From Niabella sp. (GTDB lineage Bacteria; Bacteroidota; Bacteroidia; Chitinophagales; Chitinophagaceae), in the NCBI GenBank assembly GCA_027493055.1, contig JAPUDO010000087.1:36087-100086 (forward strand): a stretch of 64,000 bases of DNA, in the 5' to 3' direction. Within the stretch, counting starts at the first letter, position 1. Each line of letters starts with the position of its first letter. Below are positions 1-9,935 of this stretch, piece after piece. The notes below the pieces were generated by a model. It searched no databases. It saw only the letters and a list, made by a program, of their open reading frames with translations, and was not told the origin of the DNA. A program made the position numbers and the translations under genes.

Positions 1-781
1 CAAATTCCACAAAGGCGTAATCTCCAGGCTTCATCATACTCAGCATTTTTGCAAAACGGCGTGCAGCTATAAAGCCACTGAGGGTTTCGCCAGATTCGGC
101 AAGGTTCACAATGGCTACTTCACCAGGCTTGAAAAACCAGGGAAACATTTGTCCCCATGCAGAAAAGGGCTCTCCTGCGCCATCCACTACAGTTGAATTT
201 CCGGCAAGGAACACCGCTACCGCTTTCCTGTTGGGTGTAATCTCAATAGCATTGATCCGGGGATTAGCGCTGTTAAATTCAAGGGTCAGCTTGTCATCCC
301 AGTGCAAATACCTGTGCTCTCTTTCCTTAAGGCGTACTTTCTGGTTGGAGCCCGCAATGAAACTGTCACGTACATTTACGGTAAAAGAAACCGTTTGATG
401 TTCCCCTTTAGCAGTAACAAGCCTGTTTACAAACATCCGCCTGTTTTCAGCACGGATAGCTACATCACTGGTGCCGTTATCATCTCCTACAGTAACCTTT
501 ACATCATAATTACCTTCGGGAAGTTTTACTGAAAAATAGAATGGCTTATCACTGGTAAGAAATCCGTCAGTCAGAGGTTCTTTACCCACACTTGTATTAC
601 TTACCGCCTGCGTGTTTAGATCTATCCCATATCCCCGTTCAGGGGTAAAAGCTGTTCCCGGCAAAACGGGGATATAACCTTTCCCTGCTTTACCCTTGCC
701 AAAGTCAAATTTAAAGGACTGGGCACTTACAGCACTCAATATGCTAAAAGCAAGCAATAGCAGCACAACAATTCTTTTCAT
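1..781 (-). CDS. Rhamnogalacturonan acetylesterase (SGNH hydrolase), C-terminus outside the window
   Basis: Partial gene: the ATG is at 781 and the frame stays open to the window edge (about 260 residues seen). Residues 1-20 form a signal peptide ending SAVSAQS, so the product is exported. Next comes a galactose-binding-like beta domain (FDFGKGKAGKGYIP, TERGYGIDL-like). From about residue 195 an SGNH esterase begins, with block I AGNSTVVD (catalytic Ser in GNS rather than GDS, as in many Bacteroidota RhgT/YesT relatives) and block II NLAESGET. The catalytic His lies beyond the edge. The family removes acetyl groups from rhamnogalacturonan I. It lies downstream of the hybrid sensor at 1025-4672 on the same strand, which supports a pectin locus continuing to the left. 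Confidence 0.85.
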   Translation of the reverse strand, partial: MKRIVVLLLLAFSILSAVSAQSFKFDFGKGKAGKGYIPVLPGTAFTPERGYGIDLNTQAVSNTSVGKEPLTDGFLTSDKPFYFSVKLPEGNYDVKVTVGDDNGTSDVAIRAENRRMFVNRLVTAKGEHQTVSFTVNVRDSFIAGSNQKVRLKEREHRYLHWDDKLTLEFNSANPRINAIEITPNRKAVAVFLAGNSTVVDGAGEPFSAWGQMFPWFFKPGEVAIVNLAESGETLSGFIAARRFAKMLSMMKPGDYAFVEF

Positions 782-1024
782 ACTAATCTTCTTTTCAGGC
801 GAAACAACCAAAGTGGTGTTTTGATCACAGGCAAACCCAAAGGATTCCTGCCTAACGAAGCTAATCCTGAAAATATAAAAAGACGGTGCAGAACATACCA
901 AAAAATCGGCATTTTGATACAGTACGAAAAATCAAATCACTGATAACCAACAATTTGTTAAAAATAAAATTTCACATGATTAAAAAGCAAGGCAGCGAAA
1001 GATGCTTATAGAAAACCGCAGGTA

Positions 1025-4000
1025 TTATTGGGGGCTGCCTGCCTGGGCATATTTTTTAGGGGTGGTTCCGTATTGTTTTTGAAACATCCGGCTGAAGCTG
1101 GTAGCATCGGCATAACCTACCATAAAGGCTATTTCGGTTACAGAATGCTGATGCTGTAAAAGCATTTCAGCAGCTTTATGCAGCCGGATACCTGTTACAA
1201 ATTCGTGCACTGACTGGTTGGTAACCGCTTTTATTTTCCTGTAAAGCTGGGTACGGCTCATAAACAGCCGGCCGGCCAGCCACTCTACGTTTACTTCTCC
1301 ATCAGACATGTGATCTTCTACCAGGCGGGTAGCTTTTGCCAAAAAGGCCTTATCTGCTGTGCCCAGCCCTACCGGGTTTGAATAAGATTCAGGCGACTGG
1401 CTGAATAGCTGCCGGAGCCGGGCACGACCCTCAATAAGACTTCGTATGCGCACCAGCAACAGGGACAGGTTAAATGGTTTTACCACGTAAGCATCCACAC
1501 CTGTCTCATAGCTTTCAGATTCATACTGATCTGACTGGCGGGCTGTTAACAGGATCACGGGAATATGGCTGGTCTTTTCATCGGTTTTGAGTTTTTTGCA
1601 TAATTCAAGCCCGTCCATAACCGGCATCATCACATCGCTTACAATCAGATCGGGAATAGAAACGGTTGCTTTTTCAAAGCCTTCAGCGCCATCCGCTGCT
1701 TCCAGCACTGAATAAAATCCGGATAAGCCCTGCTTTATATAACTTCTGATATCATCATTATCTTCTACCACCAATACTATGGGCAATGTACCGGAAGGCT
1801 CTTTATCTGCCGACGGCAATGCTACAGAAGGTATTTGCGTACTATTAAATCCAACTGATTGACTGACTGCCGAAGCATTGCCGGTTTCAAGATTTGTAAG
1901 ATGTACCATGAAACAGGTAGCTACACCGGGCCGGCTGGTTACCGTTATTTTTCCTTTATGCAGATCTACCAGCTCTTTAGTGAGGGTTAACCCAACACCA
2001 CTGCCAGAATGCTGACCGTCTCCTTCCACCTGGAAGAAGGGTTCAAATACTTTATCAATTTTATCAGCCGGAATTCCCCTGCCATTATCTGTTACGGAGA
2101 GGATGACCTCTGCCGGTGTTTCGCTTTCTGCTATAATACTTACTTCAATGATTCCTCCATGGGGTGTAAACTTAAAAGCATTCGAAATAAGGTTATACAG
2201 AACCTTGCCTGCAACATCCGCATCAAAACCCATAACAACAGATTGCGGCGTTGCCTTTACAGAAAATGTTATATGCTGCTCCTGTGCTTTATAATCAAAA
2301 GCTGCCGCAGTGTTCTTTACAAAGGATACTATATCCTGCCGCTGCGGATGCAATTTCATTTTGCCTGATTCCAGCTTGCGAAAATCAAGAAACTGGTTAA
2401 TGAGCATCAGCAATCGCTGAGCATTACGGTACATAACATTGTAATGCAGCTTCTCTTTTTCTGAGGCATTGTTATTTGCAAGCAATGATCTTAATGGATC
2501 AATAATAAGTGTAAGAGGAGTACGGAACTCGTGGGACACATTGGTGAAGAAGCTGGACTTCAGCTGATCCAGCTCCTGTGCTTTTTCGGCTTTTAAGCGT
2601 TCGGTTAAAATTTCCCGGTGGTACTGCTGGCGCACCTGTATCATCCTGAACAGTCCATATCCAACAGCAATCAGTAACAAGGTATATATACTATAAGCCC
2701 ACCAGGTTTTCCACCAGGGTGGCAATACTATTATTTCAAGCGTTGCAGGCTTGGGGTTCCATACGCCATCGCTATTGGAAGCTTTCACCATCATTATATA
2801 TTTACCCGGAGAAAGATTGGAGTAGCTGGCAATACGCCGGGAAGCATCAGTATATATCCAACCCTTATCCTGTCCTACAAGCATATAAGCATACTGGTTC
2901 CTTGCAGGGTTTGAATAATGAAGGGCGGCAAACTCAATAGAAAAGCTTTTGTCCTCATACCTAAGTGTAATGGATGAAGCCATGTGCAATGGTTTTGGAA
3001 GTATAACCCGGCCGTTGATCGTATCGCCAACATTTACGGTTTTGTTTAATACCTGCAGGGTAGTGAAAGCCGTTACCGGTAGAAAAGGGTTATCCGCAAT
3101 TTCATCGGGATTGAAATGAACAAAGCCCTTTGTAGTGCCATAATACATTTGTCCTGTTGAGCGATCAAAAAAGCCCGCCCCATCCATAAATTCGAAGTCC
3201 TGTCCCGGTTTTTTAACCGCATAATTCTGGATCTGGCCGGTTTTGATGTTGAACTTGGACAGTCCGTTTTTATGAGCAAACCAGATATAGCCGGGTTGAG
3301 CCATCACCTGTGTGATATAATGATCCACCAAACCATCTTTAATGGTATAGGTTTTAACTGCCCGGGTTTTCGGATTGATCCTGGTAAGACCGTTGGCAGC
3401 GCCCACCCATATAGAGCCTTCCGAATCTTCCACAACTGCATATACCCGCTCATCGGGCGACCTTTTATCTGATGCCACGCTCGTGTACACCACCGTATCA
3501 GCCCATGCATTGGTTTGAGGATCGCGTTTCAGCTGAATAAGTCCCGAATATTCTGTACCGATCCAAAGGTTATTTTTGGAATCAAAGAACAGGCAGCCGG
3601 CGCCCGAACGGCCATAGGCTTCCAGGAGCTGTTTCTCAAAAGTTCCGGATTGCGGGCTATATTTTAATATCCCGTTGTAATAAGAAAACCATAAATCGTG
3701 CGTAACCGGATCTTCTGCAATAGCATAAAAGCGGCTCTCCGAGGGGTTGACGGATGTTTCAAAATAAGCCGTGATTTGCCCTGTTTGGGGATTATATTTG
3801 TCCAGGCCGGATCTTTTCCCGATCCATACATTTCCTTTGCTGTCCTTAAGAACAGCTTTGATATTCTCACCTTCCAGCCTGTCTGAAATCTTATGCTGCG
3901 CGTGCTTTTGATGATCGAAGTAATACAGGCCTCCGTATTCCGTTCCCAGCCATACACCCTTTTCGTCAACCCAAATAGACCGTATGGCCATGTACAGGTC

Positions 4001-4672
4001 TTTTTGCCGGTTAGCATAAACAGGAACGCTTTGAAATTTGCCGGCGTTCAGATCTGCTTTATTAATACCACCGTTACCTGTTCCAATCCATAAAATACCT
4101 GCTTCATCCAGGTACATGCAATTTACATTATTATCGCTCAAACCTCCCTGAACACCAACAGGCGTTTCAAAAACAATGCTTTCCCTGGTTCCTGCAAGAT
4201 GGAAGGGGCCGATAACGCTTTTTAAAAAATCAGCTGAATTTTGCAGTGCAAGCAGATCCCTTTGCCGGTTAACAGAATCTCTGAATGCTAAAGGTAAATC
4301 TGCCAGTTTATATCTTGTAAAGTCATCTGTTTCGTAATTATACCTGCATACAATCTGGTTAAAAACAGATACCCATATGGTACCCTGCCTGTCTTTATGA
4401 AGATAATGAATACGATTGCTGGCAATGGAAGTGGTATCGCCGGGGATGGTGCGGTATATTTTAAAAGAATATCCATCGTACCTGCAAAGCCCGTTCCAGG
4501 TACCAAACCACATAAAGCCATACCTGTCTTTTACAATACCCCGTATAGTGCTTTGCGGTAAACCGTCTTCGGCTGTAAGGTACTCGAAGCTCACAGGCTG
4601 GGCAATAATTGTACTACGAAAAAGAACGCAAACAATCAAGATCAATATCCTTATACATACAGCCATGAACAA
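1025..4672 (-). CDS. Hybrid two-component system sensor/regulator (HTCS)
   Basis: 1215 residues in the classical HTCS order. There is an N-terminal signal anchor (residues 3-22), a periplasmic two-bladed-propeller array with repeated IWxGT..GL motifs (about 30-540), a Y_Y_Y domain (about 570-650) and one membrane helix near 655-675. The cytoplasmic part has a HisKA domain with phosphoacceptor His in SHEFRTPL (about 715), HATPase_c (N box around 830, DNGRGIP around 865), a receiver (VVEDNDD about 965, phospho-Asp in SDVMMPVMDG about 1012) and an AraC-type HTH at the C-terminus. Such proteins sense an oligosaccharide in the periplasm and activate a neighbouring polysaccharide locus. The adjacent acetylesterase suggests a rhamnogalacturonan-derived ligand (inference). 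The ATG two codons downstream (4666) is an equally possible start. Confidence 0.95.
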   Translation of the reverse strand: MFMAVCIRILILIVCVLFRSTIIAQPVSFEYLTAEDGLPQSTIRGIVKDRYGFMWFGTWNGLCRYDGYSFKIYRTIPGDTTSIASNRIHYLHKDRQGTIWVSVFNQIVCRYNYETDDFTRYKLADLPLAFRDSVNRQRDLLALQNSADFLKSVIGPFHLAGTRESIVFETPVGVQGGLSDNNVNCMYLDEAGILWIGTGNGGINKADLNAGKFQSVPVYANRQKDLYMAIRSIWVDEKGVWLGTEYGGLYYFDHQKHAQHKISDRLEGENIKAVLKDSKGNVWIGKRSGLDKYNPQTGQITAYFETSVNPSESRFYAIAEDPVTHDLWFSYYNGILKYSPQSGTFEKQLLEAYGRSGAGCLFFDSKNNLWIGTEYSGLIQLKRDPQTNAWADTVVYTSVASDKRSPDERVYAVVEDSEGSIWVGAANGLTRINPKTRAVKTYTIKDGLVDHYITQVMAQPGYIWFAHKNGLSKFNIKTGQIQNYAVKKPGQDFEFMDGAGFFDRSTGQMYYGTTKGFVHFNPDEIADNPFLPVTAFTTLQVLNKTVNVGDTINGRVILPKPLHMASSITLRYEDKSFSIEFAALHYSNPARNQYAYMLVGQDKGWIYTDASRRIASYSNLSPGKYIMMVKASNSDGVWNPKPATLEIIVLPPWWKTWWAYSIYTLLLIAVGYGLFRMIQVRQQYHREILTERLKAEKAQELDQLKSSFFTNVSHEFRTPLTLIIDPLRSLLANNNASEKEKLHYNVMYRNAQRLLMLINQFLDFRKLESGKMKLHPQRQDIVSFVKNTAAAFDYKAQEQHITFSVKATPQSVVMGFDADVAGKVLYNLISNAFKFTPHGGIIEVSIIAESETPAEVILSVTDNGRGIPADKIDKVFEPFFQVEGDGQHSGSGVGLTLTKELVDLHKGKITVTSRPGVATCFMVHLTNLETGNASAVSQSVGFNSTQIPSVALPSADKEPSGTLPIVLVVEDNDDIRSYIKQGLSGFYSVLEAADGAEGFEKATVSIPDLIVSDVMMPVMDGLELCKKLKTDEKTSHIPVILLTARQSDQYESESYETGVDAYVVKPFNLSLLLVRIRSLIEGRARLRQLFSQSPESYSNPVGLGTADKAFLAKATRLVEDHMSDGEVNVEWLAGRLFMSRTQLYRKIKAVTNQSVHEFVTGIRLHKAAEMLLQHQHSVTEIAFMVGYADATSFSRMFQKQYGTTPKKYAQAGSPQ

Positions 4673-4725
4673 CCCTATTCAGTATAGTTACGAATATACA
4701 ACCAAAATCACAGCTAATCCTCAGG

Positions 4726-4980
4726 GGGTGCATTCCAAATTGTCGCGGTCCGGAAGTCAGCCTATAGTGTGGATACAAATACTACTATAAAAGCAGCAAT
4801 CCTTCTTACTGTATTTCCTTATCGCCTCGCCCTATTGCGACTCAAACAGTTAGAGTCTATGAGGGCCCTCTCTTTGATGAGAGGGTGGTAAGGTCTCTGA
4901 GATTTGGAGGTCTTGTGTCGGGGTGAGGTAGTCTATGAATAATAAAGAGGTTCTTCTGTGCGACAATTTGGAATGCACCC
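4726..4980. mobile_element. MITE-like element with 21-bp perfect terminal inverted repeats
   Basis: The arm 4726-4746 (GGGTGCATTCCAAATTGTCG plus C) is the exact reverse complement of 4960-4980. The 255-bp element has no coding capacity and lies between the hybrid sensor start and the end of thrC. Its interior (about 4860-4930) holds G-rich palindromic sequence (GGGCCCTC, GAGAGGGTGG, GTCGGGGTGAGG) like the common intergenic repeats of this phylum. I saw no clear target-site duplication. It fills most of the 321-bp gap at 4673-4993. It could instead be a long-range RNA stem. Confidence refers to the repeat structure; mobility is inferred. Confidence 0.55.
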
Positions 4981-4993
4981 ATCCTCGGGATAC

Positions 4994-6304
4994 TTATTTC
5001 TGCCCTTCCAGTAAAAATGATTTCAGGTTTTCAAAGTCGGGCTGCATTACTACAGAAGCTTTTTCACGATTCATCATTTCTTCCAGTGCTGCGGGTATGT
5101 TCACATTTTGCCCGGTTGCAGATTCTACGGCATCGGGGAATTTAACCGGATGTGCCGTTTCAAGTATAAACCCGCCCCCCCGGCCCCCCGGTGGGGTATC
5201 AAGATAGCGCTTTAAAGCGCAATATGCCACAGCTCCATGAGGGTCTAATGTGTATCCATGATCCTTATATACTTCTCTGATAGTGTTGATAGTTTCCTCA
5301 TCAGTTATAGTGAATGCTGACAAGTTATTTTTTAACTCAGGAAACTGTTTATGAAATAATTCAATAATTCTTACAAAATTGCTGGGATTACCTACATCCA
5401 TTGCATTAGACAAAGTAGCTGTTGTTTCTTTGGGCTTTAGCTCCTGTGTTTGCAGGTAATGAGATACAATGTCGTTCACATTGCAGGCTGCAATAAAATG
5501 CCCCAGGGGCAGCCCGGTAACTTTTGCTAATAGACCGGCACAAATATTTCCAAAATTACCACTGGGCACACAAACCACAGGCTGCGTATCTTTTTGCTTC
5601 CATTGTTTGTAGGCAAGAAAATAATACACCTGCTGTGGCAACCAGCGTGCCACATTGATAGAATTAGCTGAGGTCAAAAATTTCTTTTCATTAATTTCCT
5701 TATCGGCAAAAGCCTCTTTTACCATGCGCTGGCAATCATCAAAGGATCCTTCTACTTCAAGCGCTGTGATATTTTTACCTAATGTAGTGAGCTGTTTTTC
5801 CTGCACGGGGCTTACACGTCCTTTCGGATACAGGATCACTACGTTCACGTTATCTACCCCATAAAAACCATTGGCTACAGCTCCTCCAGTATCTCCTGAC
5901 GTAGCCACCAGCACTGTAACCTCACGGTCTTCATGCTTTAAAAAATGGCCCAGGCAGCGGCTCATGAACCTGGCGCCTACATCTTTAAAAGCGAGCGTAG
6001 GGCCATGAAAAAGCTCTAACGATGCAATAGCAGTATTCACATATTGCAGGGGAACAGGAAAATTCAATGTTTCTTTTACAATATGGTACAGCTCTTCATC
6101 ATTGACAGAGCCTGCTACATAAGGCTTCATTACTTCAAAAGCAATATCAACATCTGAAATATTTTCAATGCCGTTAATTAATGCTTTGCTTACCACAGGT
6201 AATTGCTGAGGAAAATACAGCCCTTTATCAGGCGCTTGTCCCTGTATAGTTGCTTCTTTAAATGAAACGATTGGTGATTGATGATTAAGACTATAGTAGT
6301 TCAT
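4994..6304 (-). CDS. thrC: Threonine synthase
   Basis: Converts O-phospho-L-homoserine to L-threonine using pyridoxal phosphate; the last step of the pathway. The PLP lysine is K107 in FHGPTLAFKDVGARF, and GDTGGAVANGF and the PSGNFGN phosphate-binding loop are present. I use the ATG at 6304 (436 residues, family-typical, begins MNYYSLNHQSPIV). The frame is open to 6397, but those extra 31 codons are low-complexity intergenic sequence. Last gene of thrA-thrB-thrC, 96 bp after thrB. Oddity: residues about 369-379 (DTPPGGRGGGF) are encoded by an almost pure G/C tract and look like a repeat inserted in frame in a surface loop. Confidence 0.95.
   Translation of the reverse strand: MNYYSLNHQSPIVSFKEATIQGQAPDKGLYFPQQLPVVSKALINGIENISDVDIAFEVMKPYVAGSVNDEELYHIVKETLNFPVPLQYVNTAIASLELFHGPTLAFKDVGARFMSRCLGHFLKHEDREVTVLVATSGDTGGAVANGFYGVDNVNVVILYPKGRVSPVQEKQLTTLGKNITALEVEGSFDDCQRMVKEAFADKEINEKKFLTSANSINVARWLPQQVYYFLAYKQWKQKDTQPVVCVPSGNFGNICAGLLAKVTGLPLGHFIAACNVNDIVSHYLQTQELKPKETTATLSNAMDVGNPSNFVRIIELFHKQFPELKNNLSAFTITDEETINTIREVYKDHGYTLDPHGAVAYCALKRYLDTPPGGRGGGFILETAHPVKFPDAVESATGQNVNIPAALEEMMNREKASVVMQPDFENLKSFLLEGQK
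5170..5200. repeat. G/C-tract repeat inserted in frame in thrC
   Basis: About 27 consecutive bases with a single A/T, arranged as C-runs around CCGG and GGTGGGG, in a gene of otherwise about 43% GC. They encode a Pro/Gly/Arg run near the C-terminus of threonine synthase. The palindromic C-run/G-run pattern resembles the intergenic repeats at 11509-11548, 12952-12981 and 54600-54625. Confidence 0.5.
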
Positions 6305-6400
6305 TTGTAGTTGACTAGTTGACGGATGACAGTTGACAGAATGTGCGAGAGGTAAATAATCTGCAGGAAGTAAGTTAAGACATTCACTACTTCTCACTCC

Positions 6401-7324
6401 CTATTCACTATTCACCACCTCCACTCCATTCTTATTAATAGTAGTTACATACACATAATTTTCTATACCGATCTTATCATACTCCTCCTTCATGATGACG
6501 CCCACTTTCCTGGCAATATCTTCTGTTTCACTAAGCATAAAAACAGACGGGCCCGAGCCCGATATACCACCTCCCAATGCGCCGGCTTCTTTACATTTTG
6601 TTTTTACCACATCAAACGCGGGAATTAAAATACTGCGTACCGGCTCTATAATAACATCTTCCAGCGACCGGCCAATAAGCGCTTTATCATTGCTCATAAA
6701 ACCTGCCACCAGACCGGCTATGTTGCCCCATTGCTTTATAGCATCCTTCAGGAAAACCTGCTTGCGCAATATCTGCCGGGCATCGGAAGTGCGTACTTCT
6801 ATTTGAGGATGCACAACCGTTACAAACAAATCGGGGTTAGCCAGCGGCACAATATCTAACGGATGAATAGAACGAATCAGTGTTACACCTCCTAAAATAC
6901 AAGGTGTAATATTATCTGCATGTTTTACTCCTGTAGCCAGTTTTTCACCAATCATAGCCAGCTGTATCAGGTCATCCTGCGAAAAAATATTACCCAGCAC
7001 TTTATTGGCCCCAACTGCCGCACCTGCAGCGCTTGCTGCGCTGGAACCCAGTCCGCTGCCCGGCTTTATATGTTTTTCTATAGAAACCTTTATACCCTTA
7101 TTCACACCTGCTTTTTCCAGGGCAGCCAGTAATACAACGCCTGCAACGTTTTTCTCCGGATCGGTAGGTAAATTAAAATCGTCTCTATTTTCAATGATCA
7201 CTCCCGGCTGGTCCGTGAGCTCAAACTCCATAATATCATAGGGCTCGTTGATGGCCAGTCCCAGTATATCGAAGCCACACACAAGGTTGGCTACTGTTCC
7301 GGGGGATTTTATTTTTATGCTCAT
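6401..7324 (-). CDS. thrB: Homoserine kinase
   Basis: Phosphorylates L-homoserine with ATP to give the substrate of ThrC. It is a GHMP kinase of 307 residues. The N-terminal strand MSIKIKSPGTVANLVCGFDILG is typical, the ATP loop PGSGLGSSAASAAGA lies at about 92-106, and the C-terminal GGGISGSGPSVF motif is present. It sits 64 bp behind thrA in the same operon and is probably co-transcribed and governed by the leader upstream of thrA. Length and motif order are normal. Confidence 0.96.
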   Translation of the reverse strand: MSIKIKSPGTVANLVCGFDILGLAINEPYDIMEFELTDQPGVIIENRDDFNLPTDPEKNVAGVVLLAALEKAGVNKGIKVSIEKHIKPGSGLGSSAASAAGAAVGANKVLGNIFSQDDLIQLAMIGEKLATGVKHADNITPCILGGVTLIRSIHPLDIVPLANPDLFVTVVHPQIEVRTSDARQILRKQVFLKDAIKQWGNIAGLVAGFMSNDKALIGRSLEDVIIEPVRSILIPAFDVVKTKCKEAGALGGGISGSGPSVFMLSETEDIARKVGVIMKEEYDKIGIENYVYVTTINKNGVEVVNSE

Positions 7325-7388
7325 AGCTATCTGTTATTTATTTAACAATAGACCATGGTCTATTGTCCATTGTCCATTGACCTCTATT

Positions 7389-9842
7389 CTACTGCGCCGC
7401 TCTTACAATATCCGCAAATACGCCGCTTGCGGTAACATCAGCTCCGGCTCCCGCGCCTTTTACCACTAATGGCTGATCTGTATAGCGTGATGTATAGAAC
7501 AGCACTACATTATCCTTTCCATATAAATGGTACAGATCATTTTCAGGGGTTATGTGCTGCAGACCTACTGATGCTTTACCCTCATTAAAAGTAGCAACAA
7601 ATTTCAATTTGCACCCCTGTGCTTTTGCATCATCATATAACTTTTTGAAATGCGTTTCGTAGCGCAGCATACATTCGTAAAACGCTTCCACGGTTCCCTG
7701 CATACATGCTTCAGGCATAAAGCTGTTGTTTATAATATCCTCCATCTGCATTTCATAGCCCGCTTCCCGCGCAAGGATCAGTATCTTTCGCATTACATCG
7801 GTACCTCCTAAATCAAGCCTGGGATCAGGTTCTGTGTAGCCTTCTTCCTGTGCCTGCCGCACTACTGCTGAGAATGTTTGGGTTCCGTCATAATTATTAA
7901 AAACATAATTTAATGTTCCGCTTAATACCGCTTCTATCTTACGCACTTCATCACCACTATGCACCAGGTCATTCAAAGTGCCAATTACCGGCAGCCCTGC
8001 GCCTACGTTGGTTTCAAACAAAAACTTACAGTTAAATTCACGGGCCAGGTCTTTCAATTTCCTGTAATGATCATAATCAGAAGAAGCTGCTATCTTATTG
8101 CAAGCCACTACAGAAATACTTTTCTGTAATAATTTCCCGTAGACATCCGCCACTTCAGCATTTGCCGTGATATCTACAAAAATAGAGTTGCGCAGGTTCC
8201 TTTCTATTGCATTTCCAACAAACAGCGGTAAGGAAGCCGCTTCTCCCAGCTCCAGCTCTTCCTGCCAGTTATTCAGATCAACACCTTTATCATTAAGTAT
8301 CATTTTCCGGCTATTGCTGATGCCGATGACATTGATCTTTATTTTCAGGTGCTTTTGAAGGGATTCCAGCTGCTTGTTTATTTGCTGCAATAATTTAGCG
8401 CCTACATTCCCCACGCCTGCAATAAATAAATGCACCTGCTTATAGGTAGTCTCAAAAAAGTCTTCATGCAAAACGTTAATAGCCTCACGAACATCAGCAG
8501 TGGATATTACGGCGCTGATATTTTTTTCTGACGAGCCCTGTGCTATTGCTCGCACATTAATGCCATTTCTTCCCAGGGCGCTAAACATTTTTCCGCTTAC
8601 ACCAGGGTGGCTTTTCATTTGCTCCCCCACTAATGCTACTATAGACAGGCTGGTTTCTACTTTCAAAGGCTCTAACTGTCGTAAGGCCAGCTCCCCGGCA
8701 AATGCTCCGTCCACAGCCGATTTTGCCACAGCTGCTTTAGCAGCATCAATAACCACACATATAGAATGTTCTGATGAGCTTTGCGTGATTAATATTACAT
8801 TGATCTGTTCGGCACTTAATGCTTCGAACAGCCTTTTAGAAAAGCCCGGGATCCCTATCATGCCACTGCCTTCAAGGCTCAGCAAAGCCAGGTTATTGAT
8901 ACTTGAAATGCCCCTGATCATATTCCCACCTGCACTGTCACCAGAACCGTCATTGTTTAAAACCAGCGTACCCGCGTCTTCCGGGGCAAAAGTATTTTTG
9001 ATCCATACAGGAATATTCTTGCTCATTACCGGCTGCAGTGTAGGCGGATAAATCACCTTCGCACCAAAGTGAGAAAGCTCCATCGCCTCTCCGTAAGATA
9101 TTTTCTCTATCACTTTTGCATTGGCCGCCAGGCGCGGATCGGCTGTCATCATACCGCTCACATCCGTCCAGATTTCCAGTACGGCAGCATCTAATGCGGC
9201 AGCAATAATAGCAGCTGTGTAATCAGACCCTCCGCGGCCAATAGTTGTTGTTACACCTTCTGCATCAGATGCTATAAAGCCAGGTATAATAAAAACATTG
9301 CTTTGTGCTTCTTTAAAATAAGCGATCATATTCGATTTGGTAAGATGGGCATCTACCTGCGCATGTGTATAATTACTGTTGGTTTTAATCAGCTCACGGG
9401 CATCTTTCCATTGCGCTTCCACTCCGTCAAACTGCAGTGTGGCAGCAATGATCTGGGATGAAAGCCACTCTCCGTAGCTTGCCAGCCTGTCTTTTGTACG
9501 CGGTGTAATTTCGCTTAATAAATAAATACCGTTACAGATATCTTCAATTTCATTGATGGCAGTTTTTACAAGACTCAATAAATGGCTCTGATGAGCCACC
9601 GGTATGAGCTTTTTTACTACATCAAAATGCCTCCTTTCTATTTCGGTAATGAACTGCCTGTACACTTCATCTCCTTTTGCTGCAGTGATGGCTGCATTCA
9701 GCAGTATGTCTGTAACACCTCCCAGGGCAGATACCACCACAACGGTTTGATCTTTTGCCATTGCGCTTTTTATAACAGCCGCAACTTTATTTATATTTTC
9801 TGCATTGGCTACCGAAGTACCGCCAAACTTTAAAACCTGCAT
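7389..9842 (-). CDS. thrA: Bifunctional aspartate kinase / homoserine dehydrogenase
   Basis: 817 residues, close to E. coli ThrA. The aspartokinase part starts with LKFGGTSV and has GRGGSDYTAA around 205 and the LEIWTDVSGMMTADPR motif. Two ACT-type regulatory segments follow (about 315-460), including LLSLEGSGMIG and SIVALVGEQM. The homoserine dehydrogenase part starts near 468 with the nucleotide-binding GVGNVGAKLLQQ and contains EPDPRLDLGGTDVMRK. It performs the first and third steps from aspartate to threonine. It is preceded by the Thr/Ile-rich leader ORF at 9924-10004, which suggests control by threonine/isoleucine supply in addition to the allosteric ACT domains. Confidence 0.97.
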   Translation of the reverse strand: MQVLKFGGTSVANAENINKVAAVIKSAMAKDQTVVVVSALGGVTDILLNAAITAAKGDEVYRQFITEIERRHFDVVKKLIPVAHQSHLLSLVKTAINEIEDICNGIYLLSEITPRTKDRLASYGEWLSSQIIAATLQFDGVEAQWKDARELIKTNSNYTHAQVDAHLTKSNMIAYFKEAQSNVFIIPGFIASDAEGVTTTIGRGGSDYTAAIIAAALDAAVLEIWTDVSGMMTADPRLAANAKVIEKISYGEAMELSHFGAKVIYPPTLQPVMSKNIPVWIKNTFAPEDAGTLVLNNDGSGDSAGGNMIRGISSINNLALLSLEGSGMIGIPGFSKRLFEALSAEQINVILITQSSSEHSICVVIDAAKAAVAKSAVDGAFAGELALRQLEPLKVETSLSIVALVGEQMKSHPGVSGKMFSALGRNGINVRAIAQGSSEKNISAVISTADVREAINVLHEDFFETTYKQVHLFIAGVGNVGAKLLQQINKQLESLQKHLKIKINVIGISNSRKMILNDKGVDLNNWQEELELGEAASLPLFVGNAIERNLRNSIFVDITANAEVADVYGKLLQKSISVVACNKIAASSDYDHYRKLKDLAREFNCKFLFETNVGAGLPVIGTLNDLVHSGDEVRKIEAVLSGTLNYVFNNYDGTQTFSAVVRQAQEEGYTEPDPRLDLGGTDVMRKILILAREAGYEMQMEDIINNSFMPEACMQGTVEAFYECMLRYETHFKKLYDDAKAQGCKLKFVATFNEGKASVGLQHITPENDLYHLYGKDNVVLFYTSRYTDQPLVVKGAGAGADVTASGVFADIVRAAQ

Positions 9843-9876
9843 GGTTTATAACGATTAAATATTATAGATGATTTAG

Positions 9877-9935
9877 AAAAACGGCCAATAGGCCCTACGT
9901 GGTGATATGACAAAGTACAACCCTTAACGGGTTGT
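9877..9935 (-). promoter_or_regulatory. Candidate threonine attenuator hairpins
   Basis: Read on the minus strand. The first hairpin has a perfect 7-bp stem ACAACCC/GGGTTGT (9929-9935 with 9917-9923); it contains the last two Thr codons and stop of the leader ORF. About 22 nt later comes GGCC-TATT-GGCC (9883-9894) followed by G and five T (9877-9881), the layout of a small intrinsic terminator. thrA starts 35 nt further on. A ribosome stalled on the Thr/Ile codons would cover the first stem, as in amino-acid attenuators. The terminator stem is short (4 bp), so how termination is relieved is not clear from the sequence. Confidence 0.55.

Noticed and set aside
6305-6397. N-terminal extension of threonine synthase to the ATG at 6397
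   Set aside because: The extra 31 codons read as low-complexity spacer; homologues start at MNYYS, i.e. at 6304.
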